Shown one piece after another: positions 34,901 through 46,858 of a stretch of 64,000 nucleotides of DNA. The stretch is taken from contig JASANC010002400.1 in assembly GCA_030248135.1 (NCBI GenBank), positions 1 to 64,000 of the forward strand, written 5' to 3'. Origin of the DNA: Theristus sp. LFF4_11. Taxonomy: Eukaryota > Nematoda > Chromadorea > Monhysterida > Xyalidae. The stretch's first letter is position 1, and each line of letters opens with the position of its first letter. Under the pieces are notes generated by a model that saw only the letters and a list, made by a program, of their open reading frames with translations, made no database searches and was not told where the DNA came from. Made by a program: the position numbers and the translations under genes.

Positions 34901-37900
34901 AGTATTTTACGCGTCAGTGCGCAAGGCAGCAACAACAACCACGGCCACCTGCTGTGCCGACCACCTGCTCAGAGCCACTCGCAAGCAAACAGCATCAACA
35001 GGCAGCCTCACAGCAGCAAATGACGTCGCCGGTGTTCTGTGCGACGCCGGTGTGCAACGGTCGACGTCGTTCGGCTGTTTGTTTGCAACGTCGGTTCTCA
35101 AGTTCAACTGAGAGCAACAGTCAGTCGTTGCACAACGAAAGTGACAGCCGTCCGTTGTGCACTGGCAGTGAGCGAGCGCAGTGCAGTGCGGGCGCCATGC
35201 TCGCGGCACGCCGGTTGAAGCGTTCAATCGCACTGCGCATGTGCACCGGCATCACGCACCCGGAGCAGTATCACCCTCAAGCGGTCGGCGTTTTCATTTC
35301 AGCCAGATTTCATTGAAGCCAACTGTCAAGGTTGCTTGTTGCAGTTGATCAAATGTGGTGTGCTACCGGCGACTGTTGACGTCACAGCCGATGCTGCGGC
35401 TGATTTTCAGTTCACCAACGAGTATTTCTCATTGGTGAATACTACTAGCAAACGTGACGCGTTCTCTGGCTTTTCTTGCATCGTCGGAGACGGGGCAACA
35501 CTGCAAGTGACGTATGATGAGAAAATTGGATGGGCTCAATTGTTTCAGTGAGTTGGACAGATGGGCTGTTTTATGTTTGTCGATGTCACTTTATTCATTT
35601 TCCTGTGATTTGATTTCCCAGGTCATTCTGCACGACACCAGGCGTTCGTAGCAGCATGATCAGTGCACGCTGGTTTCGCAATCACTATCGTTTCGTCGTT
35701 TGGAAATTGGCAAGTCTCGAGAAGAAAATGCCCTACTTCTTTGCCAGGCAGTACGTTTTTTTTAGTGTTTGTTTCTATGTTGAATTTTTTTGTTTGTTTT
35801 TATCATTTGTTTCAACCACTGTTGTGTTTGCAGACAACTGACCATTGATCGTGTGATGTTTCAAATGAAATACCGATACGATCGTGAAATCGACAACGGT
35901 GAACGGTTGGTTGTTGTTTTTTCTGCTGAACTAAATTTGTTGTGCCTGTTCTAAGGATGATGTTGTCCAGGTCTGCACTCCGTCGAATCACCGAAGGCGA
36001 TGACAGCAGCAAGAGGCCCATGGTGCTGTGCGTTTGTGGGCTCACAAAAAGGCCACTGACAAACGACCATGGCGACGTCGTTCAGGTTGACAGTCTTTTT
36101 TTGGGCAACTTTCTTTGCAAGTAAAATCCGTAAAACTTGACGTTTATCTGTCAGGACGGAATAATCGAGCTTACAGACGGCTGGTACTCAATTGGAGCGC
36201 TGCTGAATCGGCCGTTGAGCGAGGCGCTGTCTCGGAATCGTTTCTCGGTCGGTTCGAAACTGTTTGTCGCGCGAAGTGCACTGTTGACAGCAGACGCCAG
36301 GCAACACTGTCACCCGCTGGATGTGAGTTCCTTTTGGGTACAGCCGTACACCGTGGTGTGCAAGTGGCTGGCTGACTGGCTGAGACTGGAAAGCACCCGC
36401 TGCGCCGGTAACACAGCGAGCTTCTCCTGGTCGTCGTTGACGCACGACACCCGTTGTGTGAGTGTGTGCATTGTGGTCAGATTGCAGTTGCCGGCGTCCG
36501 TCCTGTTGTCACTCGAGTACAATTCGGTGCGGCGAGCGCGATGGGACGCCCCACTCGGTTTCGTCAGTTGCCTCAAATGTGCGCCCGTGTTTCCGCTGGT
36601 TTCATTTCTGCCGAACGGCGGTTCGATTGTGCTGTTGCGCTTTGTCATTTGTCGACGATATGCCATTCGGGTGAGTGTGGCGTTGTTGCCTCCTGTGCCC
36701 GTTCTGTGTTGCAAGCAGGCTCAGTTGGTTTCAATTCACAATCTTTGCAGTACATTGAGAAACTGGCGAGCGGAGCGAAGCGCGTTCGCACGGAGCCTGA
36801 AGAACGACGGGCCTCAATGGAGCACGAACGCAGACTGGAGACGGCCTATGAGAAAATTGTGGCTGAGATACGTCGCGAATATTGCGGTCACTCTGCAACG
36901 GACACTGGTACGGTGGTTGTTGGGTCGGGTGGCCACGTTTGTGAACAGCACATCGATTGCGTTTTCACAAGTTTTCAGAATTCAATATTCATTCATCCAA
37001 TAAGCGTTCTAATTTGCGCGACTGTGCGTGTGTTTTTGTTTGCAGATTCAACAGACTCGGACAGCGACACACGAACGACAGAGGAGCACGACTCGCTCGA
37101 CGGTGAACAACTGTACGCCAGCATGCGGTCGGTGGCAGACAGGCATGGCTGGTGGGCTGCGTTGACCCGCAGGCAGCAACGAACGCTGACGCAGCACGTC
37201 GAATCGTTGAGGTGAACACACTGCTCGTGTGGCATGCAACCGTGTATCGCTCAATCAGGGCTCAACCTGGCCTTACTGAAAACTGTGTTTGTTTTTTGGC
37301 ACTTTGTTGTTTCTTCAATGAACAGCACGCAACAGTGTGTGACTTTACCAGAGCAAAGCGTGCTGAGCAAACGCGTAGTCACATCGAGAGCGCGCTGCGC
37401 GACCGCAGCAACCAGCTGCCTCGACGCCGTGTCACGTCTGTGCTCACTCTGCGCATTGCGTCACTCCATCGGCATGATGTCCAAAAGAGCATTGGTACAT
37501 TTCCGATTATTCATCTGTCTGTTGCATGTTGATCTATTTTGTGATATTTTGTTTTGAAAAAAAAACCGTTTCCGACCCACGTGAACCACTTGCACGGGAG
37601 CCTGTTATGCCTGCTCCGAGGCACACCTAGGAGCATACATGACGGCCGTTTGGAGAACAGGCATTGGAACGTGCATCATCAAGTTTTGAGTTACCATCGG
37701 GGTACCCCAAGTTTTGAGAGGCCATTCGAACAAATCATGCATTTTTCACCCATTCAGCAATTCCATCTACCAGGTTACCTTTTTTTGGTCGGTTTGGCTA
37801 CCTACCACTAACAGGCATGAAGAAGGTTGCCGTGCACTTCTGAAGCTGCCCACCAATAGCCGTGTTTGCGCGGTGCTCCCTGTGAATGCCGTGATGCCGT

Positions 37901-40900
37901 AGCTGCTGTGTTTTATGTCTCAGACTGCACGCTGACGTTCTATGATTTGCCGGAGGAGCTCGAGGCAACTCTCTCGGAGGGTGACGCGTTGGCGCTCAGC
38001 GATGCGAGCATGGCGCGTTGTGAGCTGGCGGCGCGTCGCGTCTTTGTGAACGCAGGCAGACGCTGTGCGCTGCGTCGCATACACACCGTGCACAGACGCA
38101 CACTCGCCACACTCTATGTGCCACGCCAGTTGACGCCAATTGGCCAGGTGCATGACGCAACGCAGCTGCCTGCCTATGGCGAGCTGGATTTGGTTGGCGT
38201 CGTTGTCTCCATACGACAAACTGCACAGTGAGCACTTCTTTGAATACAAACGCAGCACAGCAACGTGCACACGCAAATGCTCTGCTGTTGTTGCAGTTGC
38301 GGCTCTTTGGTGGTGCACATCTGCAATGAGCAACTTCAGTTTGCAACGCTGCGTTTCTTCACGAACAGTGCAGCAATGGTCGGTTGAGTTTATTATGTTT
38401 GAATGTTGGTTTATTGCATCTCTTGTGTTTGTTTTTGTGCGTAATATTATACCTATGCATTATTGTGTATTGTGTTGTTGACTAAATCGTTAACCACACT
38501 GAAGTTGAAATATTGAAGTGAAGTGTTCCTTTGAGACAGCAGAGAGCAGCGGCAGCACATCAGCGTGCAGCAGCACACTGCCGAGTTGCGTGCGACCCGG
38601 CGAGACGGTGGCGTTCAGCAACGTCCGGTGCAGCGTCGGCGGCAGTGCGCTGCTGCTGAGCTTTGGCCAGAACACAACGGCGACCGCGAATGCACGCATG
38701 GCACACTTGGCCTGCGAGACTGCACGACTCAGACGATGCGTCCTGGTCGGTCGTGTGCTGCAGCGTGGCGCCCTGCGATGCACACGGACGCAGTGCGTGC
38801 GCATCACGGTGCACCACACGGCTGCGTGTAGTGTTGGAGCAATGCTTTGGGTGCTTACAACCAGCATGCAAGTCCCTCGTATGATTTGTTGTGGTGGCAC
38901 TCTGTTGTGATTTCATTCTGCCGTCGACCAGCAAACGAGTTCACATCATGATGAAATACACACACAAAACATAACTTTCATTAGTTTTGTTGTTCACAAG
39001 CAAACAGTCTGACGTGACGCAGTTGAGGAGGACGCGAGTGAACCTTTGTAGCTGTTTTGTCGTGACGCTTGGTGGTGGCTGCCGACGGTGAGGTAGTTTG
39101 AGTCGATCGGTGCTGCAGTGACGTCGCTGATGCTTGAGTGACTCAGTTGCGCCGGCGACTGCGGTGCACTGAGCAGACTGTGCTTGCACGCTGCTAGCGT
39201 GTTGCTGACAGCGTCACCCTCGTCTTCGGTGAACTCTTGTGCAATCAACGAGATCACCACACCCGTCGAAAACAGGGCGTGCACTGGTGATCGTGTCTGC
39301 TTGCTGATGGCTGAGCACAAGAAACACAGTTGCTTGTCTCGCTCTACAACACGATCAACAAAACGTGCAACGCAGCCCAACTGAGCAGGCGCACTTACGA
39401 ATCTTGCGACATTCGGCTTGCACTTGCTTCTGCAGGTTTGCGATTCGTGTCGCATGCAAGTCTGCGCATGCGGTCAAGCACAGCATGGTGCTGGTGACGT
39501 ACTGCAACAGCGAGCCAACCGCAGTCACACACAGCAGCACCCAGCCGATACCTGACCGTTCAATAACATTACAAAAACGTGCTTTGCATTAGCAGTGCGT
39601 TGTTCAACAAAGTCAGTGCTCAGTTTTGTCGGAGCACACTGTTGTTTCAATATTTCTGAGTTCCGTGCTGATCAAAAGCATATTACAAGAGAGACGACGC
39701 ACTTGGAGTGACGTAGTGCTTGCCACTGACGTTGCTGCTGCCATTGTGGTGCAACATTGCCTTCGGACTGCGGCAGTGTTCCAACCGGGCTGGTTCACAT
39801 ATTTCTGGCGGTTGCTGGTGTTTGTGCTCGCACAGCACACCCAACAGCGCAAACGCACCGGCACACGTGGCGCACAAAATCGCCACCTGTTCGTAGTAAA
39901 CGCTGCTGGTCTGTTCTGTGATACACAATTCACACATTGAACTCACCAATTGGCAGGTGAACACCACGTAGTGGAAACGTCGATCATGACGTTGAAACAG
40001 CCACGTGAACACGCACGCAAGCAAAATAGTAACGCCTGCTGGGTAGGCAAAATTGCTGCAACAAATGGCCATTTATTTTCGAGGCCAATGTCAGTCATTA
40101 ACAAGTTGAAAGCGTTATGACGAACTTGTAGAACAATTGTTGGCATAAATACAGTGAGCCAACACTGCCGGCCACAATTAGCATGCCGCCACAAGCGCTT
40201 ACCAATGTTGTATACTGCAAACAAGCAAACATGTTGGTTGGTACAGTTTGTTTCATTAAACGTGTCACTTTTTCGCAGAATACAGAGCTCGCCAAAGAAG
40301 AAAGAACGAGATCGGAGTTGCAAGAAAACATAATTAGCCACAAATCGATTGTTTGTTTTCAACCAAACCCGATACATTCGTTCTTTACTTCAATTCAAAG
40401 TTTCGCATACTCCGTGTTCTGTTGAAAGTGACAGATTAAAACAAACATATTTTAGTGAGTGTCGGTTGAATAAGCTGCAGCGAAACAGCGGTTTTGCTTT
40501 GTTCGCTGTGCAGTTGTGTTCACTGACCTCAATCAAACTGCCACGCGTGCACGTCCGTTGTGCGCAGCAACGTCGTCCTTTCCGTTTGTGTTTTCGGTCG
40601 CCTTCTTCCTGCTGTTGCACTGCTTGATAACTGTTGCGTTGCCTGCTGTACGTTGTGCCGGTGGATTTGCTGCAGCTGACGGTCGCTTGTGCGGTGCCCG
40701 GCCGATCACTGCTAACTTCGTTGTTGCCGTTTTGCATCTCAGTTTCGTGTGCGGTTTTCAATACGGACTGCACCTACTCTTCCGATGTTAAGACCGAAAA
40801 TAAAAATAGTAATCAACAGCAGCCAAGAACAACTATTTTTCAGTGAGACAGTGCATTTCAATCAAGCCAACATATACTGTGCGCCTTCTCATTTCATACA

Positions 40901-41965
40901 GCCTGCGACTGGCTTATACGTGCCACATTGAATGCAATTAGTATCAGTGCTTACAACATTAAGCACCTCTGGCTTAATTAAGTATTTACACAAATATGAA
41001 TGCAAAATAACATTACTTTATCAGTCTGTTAATTTGGAGTTTCAGTTGTCAATGTCTGTGTCAATAAGTCATTCAAGTATTAAGTCTTCAGTGCAGATTT
41101 TAACGGATTTATTTATGCATTGCAGCAGCACTGGACGAGCTCGGTTGAGTTCTTGCGTTTGGCCACCGTGCAGCTGCAGCAGTGGCTGGCCAAGGGCAAT
41201 GCCAACCAATCACCCTCGCCACAACAACGACCCACATCTTCCACTTCACCGAAAACGCCCAGTTTGGTTAGAATTTTATGTGGCTTGATTTGTGTGAATT
41301 TGAGTAACTTATTTACTGTGTGTCCAATTGGAACAAAGTACGGTTCATGTGGATAATATATACAACCAGCTGATTGGTAGGTTGCACGCACGGAGAGTTG
41401 ATGCATGCATTCTATGCAAGCAAACTCCGCCTCCACAGCAATGCCTGCCTAGAATGCATGCGTCATCTGCACGTGTGTGCAACCAACAAATCAGCTGGTT
41501 GTATATGTTATCCAGATGGACTGTGACAAACTTAAAAACCATCCGTTTGTCATGCCCAACAACCGGACTTTCAGTTTCCTTCGTTGATTATTTCACCTCA
41601 AATAATCAATTGAGAGAATCAACCAAAGGGAAAGTCTTGCGGTTCTACATAGCTAGCGGGTGATTTGTAAACACATGACCTCATTTCAAATGGATGCGTT
41701 CTAGGGAATTTCTGGGAACATGCATGTGTGCATCTTTCAGGTAACTACGCCACTATCATCAAGAATTGCTATTTCTGATGACAAGAAGGCAAAACGGTGC
41801 GACCTGGTGGCGACGACGCCTGTGCTCAGTCGTGGTGCCAATCAACGAATCAGATACGTTGATCGGCTGCTCGCTTCCGTGTCGCCTCTAACAGCTGTTG
41901 CTAGTTCGTGCTTCAACTGTGCCAATCAGCTATTCGAAAACACGGATATTCATGTGGTTGCTTAG
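31941..41965 (+). CDS. BRCA2: BRCA2 homologue (RAD51 loader in homologous recombination)
   Basis: Three BRC repeats in separate exons are visible at 31950-32090 (GFQSASGRKCQISGSAL), 34010-34130 (GGLQSAAGRRHHISSAAL) and 34395-34490 (GFHSAAGGQKHQISAEAL). The DNA-binding region follows: helical part at 35336-36085 (SARWFRNHYRFVVWKLASLE, then QMKYRYDREIDNGER), OB1 at 36155-36671 (DGIIELTDGWYSIGALL to GGSIVLLRFVICRRYAIR), tower helices at 36751-36907 and 37045-37212, OB2 from 37325 and 37923-38228 (ending GELDLVGVVVSI), OB3 at 38297-38376 and 38543-38750, and tail exons 41128-41270 and 41741-41965 (stop TAG). BRCA2 loads RAD51 onto single-stranded DNA. The 5' start, the join near 35300 (a frame change) and the segment at 37494-37922 are unresolved. 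BRC2 has Leu instead of Phe in the FxxA site. Identity is certain from the domain series. Confidence 0.92.
32622..33205. mobile_element. Duplicated nested MITEs: two 189-bp CAGGGTGTCC elements in CAGTGGTCAG elements
   Basis: Two 189-bp copies (32715-32903 and 32955-33143) start CAGGGTGTCCCAAAATTTAG and end TTTTGGAACACCCTG, with only a few differences. Each is followed by the same right arm (TTCACTTTTCAAACACTAT, then TATAGAACTGACCACAG). The left arm, CAGTGGTCAGTTCTATAA, occurs twice at 32622-32695. It lies in a BRCA2 intron. The ends are Tc1/mariner-like. Confidence 0.8.
38994..40258 (-). CDS. Four-TM membrane protein nested antisense in a BRCA2 intron
   Basis: Minus-strand exons with good splice signals are: a start region near 40258-40100 (LVSACGGMLIVAGSVGSLYL), 40045-39948 (YPAGVTILLACVFTWLF, ending at a GTGAGT donor), about 39917-39700 (VAILCATCAGAFALLGVL), 39557-39410 (GWVLLCVTAVGSLLQYV, ending at a GTAAGTG donor) and a last exon ending at 38994 with a long polar Ser/Gln/His tail (SLLSAPQSPAQLSHSSISD). 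About four hydrophobic helices and a cytosolic-looking tail suggest a tetraspan protein. The family is not recognised. It lies wholly between BRCA2 exons at 38.75 and 41.13 kb. The first exon is the least secure. Confidence 0.5.
41350..41514. mobile_element. MITE of the GCAAACTCCGCC family, copy 3 (best preserved)
   Basis: The terminal inverted repeats are long: GGATAATATATACAACCAGC on the left mirrors GCTGGTTGTATATGTTATCC on the right, followed by inverted TTGGTTGCAC-like blocks. The core GCAAACTCCGCCTCCACAGC is shared with the copies at 7751 and 19080. It lies in the last BRCA2 intron. Confidence 0.85.
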
Positions 41966-42459
41966 TTGTGCGTGATTCAGGCAACAACAGTGACGAGCGG
42001 CCTGCATCAGCAGCGTACCGCCTGAGCGTCAGCGCCAACGTGCGTCAGCCATTCAGGTCGCCTGTGATACGAACGATCGACCAATCTTGATAACTTGAAA
42101 ATGCAACAAAATTGATATGACCAGAAAAGAAAAGAAAAATTCTTGTGCTTGTTCGCACCCTATGATACGTTGTTTCCAGTGATATGGACCAAAGAATTTT
42201 ATGTTAGTTGGTTTTACCTGCAGAAACCAGAATGAACTTTCTTTGACTCATGCAAGCGGCTATTCTCTGACTTGACTCGTTTCGTTACGCGCAATCGTGT
42301 TCATTTTGTGTCAGTACTTGTTTGAGAGAGTATTTGTATTGTTTTGTGTTCCCATCTGCATTTGAGTTTCCTCTGTTGATTGGCAGTGTCAGCATGAAGC
42401 AGTCAGCTTAGCCTGTCATGCAGCATGTTTTGATTTAAAGTAATCGTGCCGTGTCAGGA

Positions 42460-45097
42460 ATGGGCGTGAAAAGTTTATGGACGCTGTTGGAGCCGGTCCG
42501 TGAGCGACGGTCACTCGATGAATTGGCGCAGTCAACTGTGGCCGTGGATCTGGGCTTTTGGCTCTGTCAAATGCAATCTGCCGTTGGCAATGGACAGCCA
42601 CAACATGGGCGCAAGGACATCAACAAGATATACCTTCGGTTGGGTCGCAGTTTTGCTGGGTAACTCGTTGGTACCGTTGGAGTTATAGAGGTAGCACGGG
42701 AGAATTTTCAGATTTTCAGATTTTTCCGTCTCAAAATAATTCCGTAATTTGACCGAACCTTTTTTCAACGAAAAACCTTTTTTCCTTTTCGCATTTGCAT
42801 CCGCAGAATCGAATTATCTAAATCGCAGAACCAAGAAAGTTGGTCATGTTTGAGTTATCCTCGCCACACCATCACCGTTCAGCGATTGCAGCAATCTGTT
42901 TTTCCGCGTGTGCGGCTTGCTACAACGTGACATCAATGTGATCCTTGTGACCGATGGCAAAGCACCCCAGCTGAAGACGCAGGCCATTCGTGACAGACTC
43001 GCTCGTCAGCAATCGCAAACTGACGAAAATAAGCAATCGATGAATGGAATGCGTCGCAATGCAGCAATGAAGCGAACGCAGTTCAATGCGAAAATGAAGG
43101 AGGTCCGTTGGCTTCATTTTGGTGCCGTTTGAAAGTTTCGCATGTTTTGTGTGCTTCGAATTGTTTTAGTGTGCTTCACTGGCCTCATGTCTTGGAGTGC
43201 CCGTTGTGCGCGCTACATGCGAAGCTGAATGCGCCTGTGCCTGCTTGAACATTCACGGGGTAGACGTTCATTTCACCGTTCTCACCAATGTTGTTTTATT
43301 ATTGCTTCACAGCTTCGCATTTTCATTGCAGATGGCCGATGCAGTGGTCACCGACGATGGTGACGCATTTCTGTATGGCGCTTCAGTGGTCGTGCGAAAC
43401 TTCACGCTCGAAGGCAAACAACCGTCGGTGGACGTTTACTCAATGGACAGAATTCGAAACGAGCTGCGCTTGGGTGCGTCTGTTTTGTTCGGTTTTTCTT
43501 TCAACAAACCGTTCACGGTGTCTCTGTTCTTGCAGACCGGCAACATCTGATTGCACTTGCCATTCTGTGCGGTTGCGACTATCTCGTCAAAGGTGTCCCG
43601 GGAGTGGGCGTGAAAACTGCACTGCAATTTGTGCAGTCGTTCGCCAATGGCACGGACGCGTTACGTTGGTTTGTTTCAGTTTCAGAAAATGAAATCACAA
43701 GTTCTGATTGCAAAAACGCACAGCAAACGGGTCATCTGATGTTGTTCACAGGCTCACGAACTTGCGTCACCACGAACCCGATGAGCAACCGTCAAAATTG
43801 CATCGTTCGATTTTGTCACGTTGCTTGGAAGTGGCTGACACTCTGGATGTTGTTGAAACGATCGTCAATGAGTTCATGTGTTCCTTAAAGAATGCGTTGC
43901 CGTCAGAATGCGTGCAAAATCGTGTCGCATGGCAGCGACCTGATGCGACTCGTTTTCAGGTATATCGCGTGCACATTTGTAAGCCTGAGTTTTAATCTGA
44001 AAACGAATGGATGACTTTTTGGCAGGCATTCATGTGCGACAAGCTCGACTGGTCATGCGAGTACAGCATTGCAAAAGTAATACCACTGCTGACATTGTGG
44101 TCGCTGAATCAAACTGCGCGCTCAGTCGAACCAACGACATCGGCAAAAATGCAACCGACCCGACTGCTGAAGGCACGCACACGCAACGGACGCAAGTGTT
44201 ACGAAGTGCAATGGCAACGGCTCGCCAAAGGTTCGCTTTTTATAACGTGTTTAAAATTTCAAAAGTGAGTCGAGTTTCATTCTGCATTTCACTTTTCAAT
44301 TCAGATGAAGATCAAAGCACCGCAGAGCAGTACTACATAACGCTGGAGGCTGCTGACAAAGTGGCTGCTTGTTATCCCGCATTGGTCGAACAGTTCGCAT
44401 CGTTGAATGTGAAATCAAAGACAAAAAAAGAAACGAAAACGCTGACGAACAGTGATCGCGCAAAACTAGAAATAGAAGCAGGCGGTTTGCTTCGGTTTGT
44501 GCAACGACAGCCGCGAAAGAAAACGGACGCACTCGCAGACGTGCGCGACGCCAACGAGCAAAACGGTGCCCGCGATGCTGGAGACACGGCGAATGAGTCG
44601 CTCGTGCTGATCCCTGAGCAGACGGAAGTTCGTATTGCTGGTGTGCGCTTTTTGGGCTTTTCACTTGAGTTGAACGCTGACTGTTTGTACCGAGATGACG
44701 TTGACGACCCGTTTGCAGAATGTGAAATTCTCGAATGCAGATCGACGAAATGAACACGAGTCTTGTCGCGGCAGCAGCCTCAGCCTCATCCAGCGGCGAC
44801 TCGTCAGACGACGGCGACCGTGCCTGCTGCTCGGTGGATCCGTTCTGCAAGAGTCTCGATGATTTGTTTGCTGATCTCTCGATTGCGCAGCTGCACAACA
44901 CCGCTGGTGACCCCCTGACGTCAACAAGCAGCACGCCACTGCGCGCTCTCGCCAAAAATGAACAACAACTGGAAGAACATGTGCCAAAGTTTTTGACTGA
45001 TAGTGATAAGGAAAACACGGCCACGGAGAGTTCTCCGGAATTGTCATTATGGGACAGGGTCCGTGTCAGGTATCCAACAGCAAACATTCCAACGTGA
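42460..45097 (+). CDS. GEN1: GEN1-like XPG-family Holliday junction resolvase
   Basis: The start is ATG 42460, giving MGVKSLWTLLEPVRER, the classic XPG N-terminus with the initiator glycine at position 2. Exons are near 42460-42620, 42890-43102, 43169-43257, 43333-43473, 43536-43665, 43752-43960, 44027-44230, 44305-44640 and 44740-45097. Metal-binding acidic residues are in place: VAVDLGFW, VTDGKAPQLK, the CEAEC Glu pair and VTDDGDAFLYGA. The helix-hairpin-helix reads VKGVPGVGVKTALQF. A chromodomain-like segment (ARTRNGRKCYEVQWQRL), as in vertebrate GEN1, follows at about 44170-44230, then an acidic Ser-rich tail ending RVRYPTANIPT. GEN1 cuts Holliday junctions symmetrically in the nucleus. 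The gene begins about 0.5 kb after BRCA2 on the same strand. The last two joins are uncertain. Confidence 0.9.
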
Positions 45098-46576
45098 GCG
45101 TACGTCATTTTTAGAGATTGTATGTTCTGTACTATATTGTGCTTCGTTTTTAGAAAATCTCAGCGCATGTTTACCGATATTTCAATTTGCATTTTTCTGA
45201 ATACGAAATGCCAAGTTTGCTCACCTTAACGAGTTTGTTTTGCGTGTTTGAGATAGCGTCACAGCATCGCGAGCACGTTTTATGATAGAACAAGTTGCCC
45301 AGAAAGCGTGTGTTGGTGTGCTTGGTTATGTTTGTTTTTACATTTACATTATTGTACACAAAACTGAGATAACAAATTCGCAGCATCCCGGTATTGTTTA
45401 TGTGGGCAGCTGTCTCGATTCATGGGACTGTTTGAACGTTCTGTTTTTTGTTGGGGAAAAATGTGAAGTGAGCCGTGTTACCAGTTTATACTACTTGGAG
45501 CTTCAGATACTTTGGACGGACACGCGCAGTAAACAGCATGGCTGAAAGTAGCCAATCAAGGTTAGTGGACGTTTATTGCTTTCGTATATTCAGTTTTCGC
45601 CGACTCAAAACGTCAAATGTAGTTGCGTGTTTTTTTGTCACTTCCAGAGTAAAAACTAACTATAACCTATTTTTTCAAACGTGTCCCACTGAAATGACGT
45701 CATGTGCCGCCAAACATGCGCTTGCCGTTCACAGCAAACCAGTTTAGCCGAGTTCTTCCCGTAAACAAATGGTGAATGTCGAATAGGTCGCACCAAACTG
45801 CCATTTTAGTGCCTGTACTTTGACAAACGGGCGTTTTTAAAGCAAATGACATCATTTTAGTCCGGACACGTTTGAATAAATTCACAGTGAACATGTACCC
45901 ATTTTTCGTTGCAATTCTCCACGTGACTCATGTAGAGGTTCATCTCGGCCAGTATTGATTTTTTTCAAGCCAGCTCGTCTGCACTTATTCTGGAGCGTTT
46001 TCTCATGAAAAATTCCTTGCTTCTTTTTCTCTGGGAATACAATCAGGATCAAACCGGAAAATCAACGCGATTATAGCAATGCTCTACGACTGTAAACAAG
46101 CCGCGACGCTCACCACTATAACACTTGGCTGCTGTGCTCAGTTGCAATGGCTAACTATGCAAGCTGACTGCGAGTTTTGTTGCACTGCTCTTGTTTGTGT
46201 GGGTGTCGTGTCCATACCGACCGCAGAACAGCAGCAGCTAACATTGTTGTTGCGGATATTGAAAAAAATGTGTGCGTTGCGCCACTATTGCGTAATATTT
46301 TTTGTTGTCCGCACGTTTACTTCGTTTGAAAAAACGCAGCTAGGAAACGCACAAACTTTTCCGTAAAAGTATGCGAATACTCAAAGAATGTGAGGAATGC
46401 GCTGTTTTACTTAATTTTTCATCGTGCCGCATTTTTTTCTCGTTCGGAATGTCACTAGTATTTTCCAAATATAGGCCAGTTGTCGTCAAAAGTGAAGTGG
46501 AATATTATGATAACGCCAAAATTCTTACAGCCCTTCAGTTTGTGTGTTGATTGGACTTTTATGCGCAACAACAATC
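45098..46576. other. Intergenic between GEN1 and the amine oxidase
   Basis: It contains the 45671-45879 MITE and otherwise only short frames without recognisable domains (for example 46079-46366). Confidence 0.45.
45671..45879 (+). mobile_element. MITE with TTCAAACGTGTCC ends, copy 1
   Basis: The left TTCAAACGTGTCCCACTGAA and right GGACACGTTTGAA are inverted, with inner TGACGTCAT/ATGACATCAT blocks. It is about 209 bp. A second copy in the opposite orientation is inside an amine-oxidase intron at 48957-49168. Confidence 0.88.
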
Positions 46577-46772
46577 TTTTATTTTGGTCCCAAGACTCAA
46601 CGGATAGATAGGTAAACAGTTTCACGTGTGACGCGGGAATTCAAAATTTGCAAAGTGATCGAGTCGCCTAAACAGGGCCGAGTCACTTGGGCGATTTTGA
46701 ATTGCCACATAAAGATTGAAACTAGTTTGCCTTTCACGTCTGCAGACCGATTGAGTCGCAGAACCTAAAAAT
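46577..46772. repeat. GGTCCC/GACTCAA repeat, uninterrupted copy
   Basis: The repeat begins TTTTATTTTGGTCCC and ends near GATTGAGTCGCAG, which are weakly inverted to each other. The internal GACGCGGGAATTCAAAA and GAGTCACTT blocks match the copy at 58606-58733 and 59481-59540. A third partial copy (reverse) is at 21420-21460. It ends next to the presumed amine-oxidase start. Confidence 0.8.
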
Positions 46773-46858
46773 TGATGACATTTACTTTTGCGAGCACTTT
46801 CAGTGGCAGCACAACAGAGATCGTATCAGTGGTGAACGTAATTGCTGGCGACAGTGGC

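Noticed and set aside
44296..45108. 270-codon minus-strand frame
   Set aside because: It is a shadow of the GEN1 coding exons on the opposite strand.
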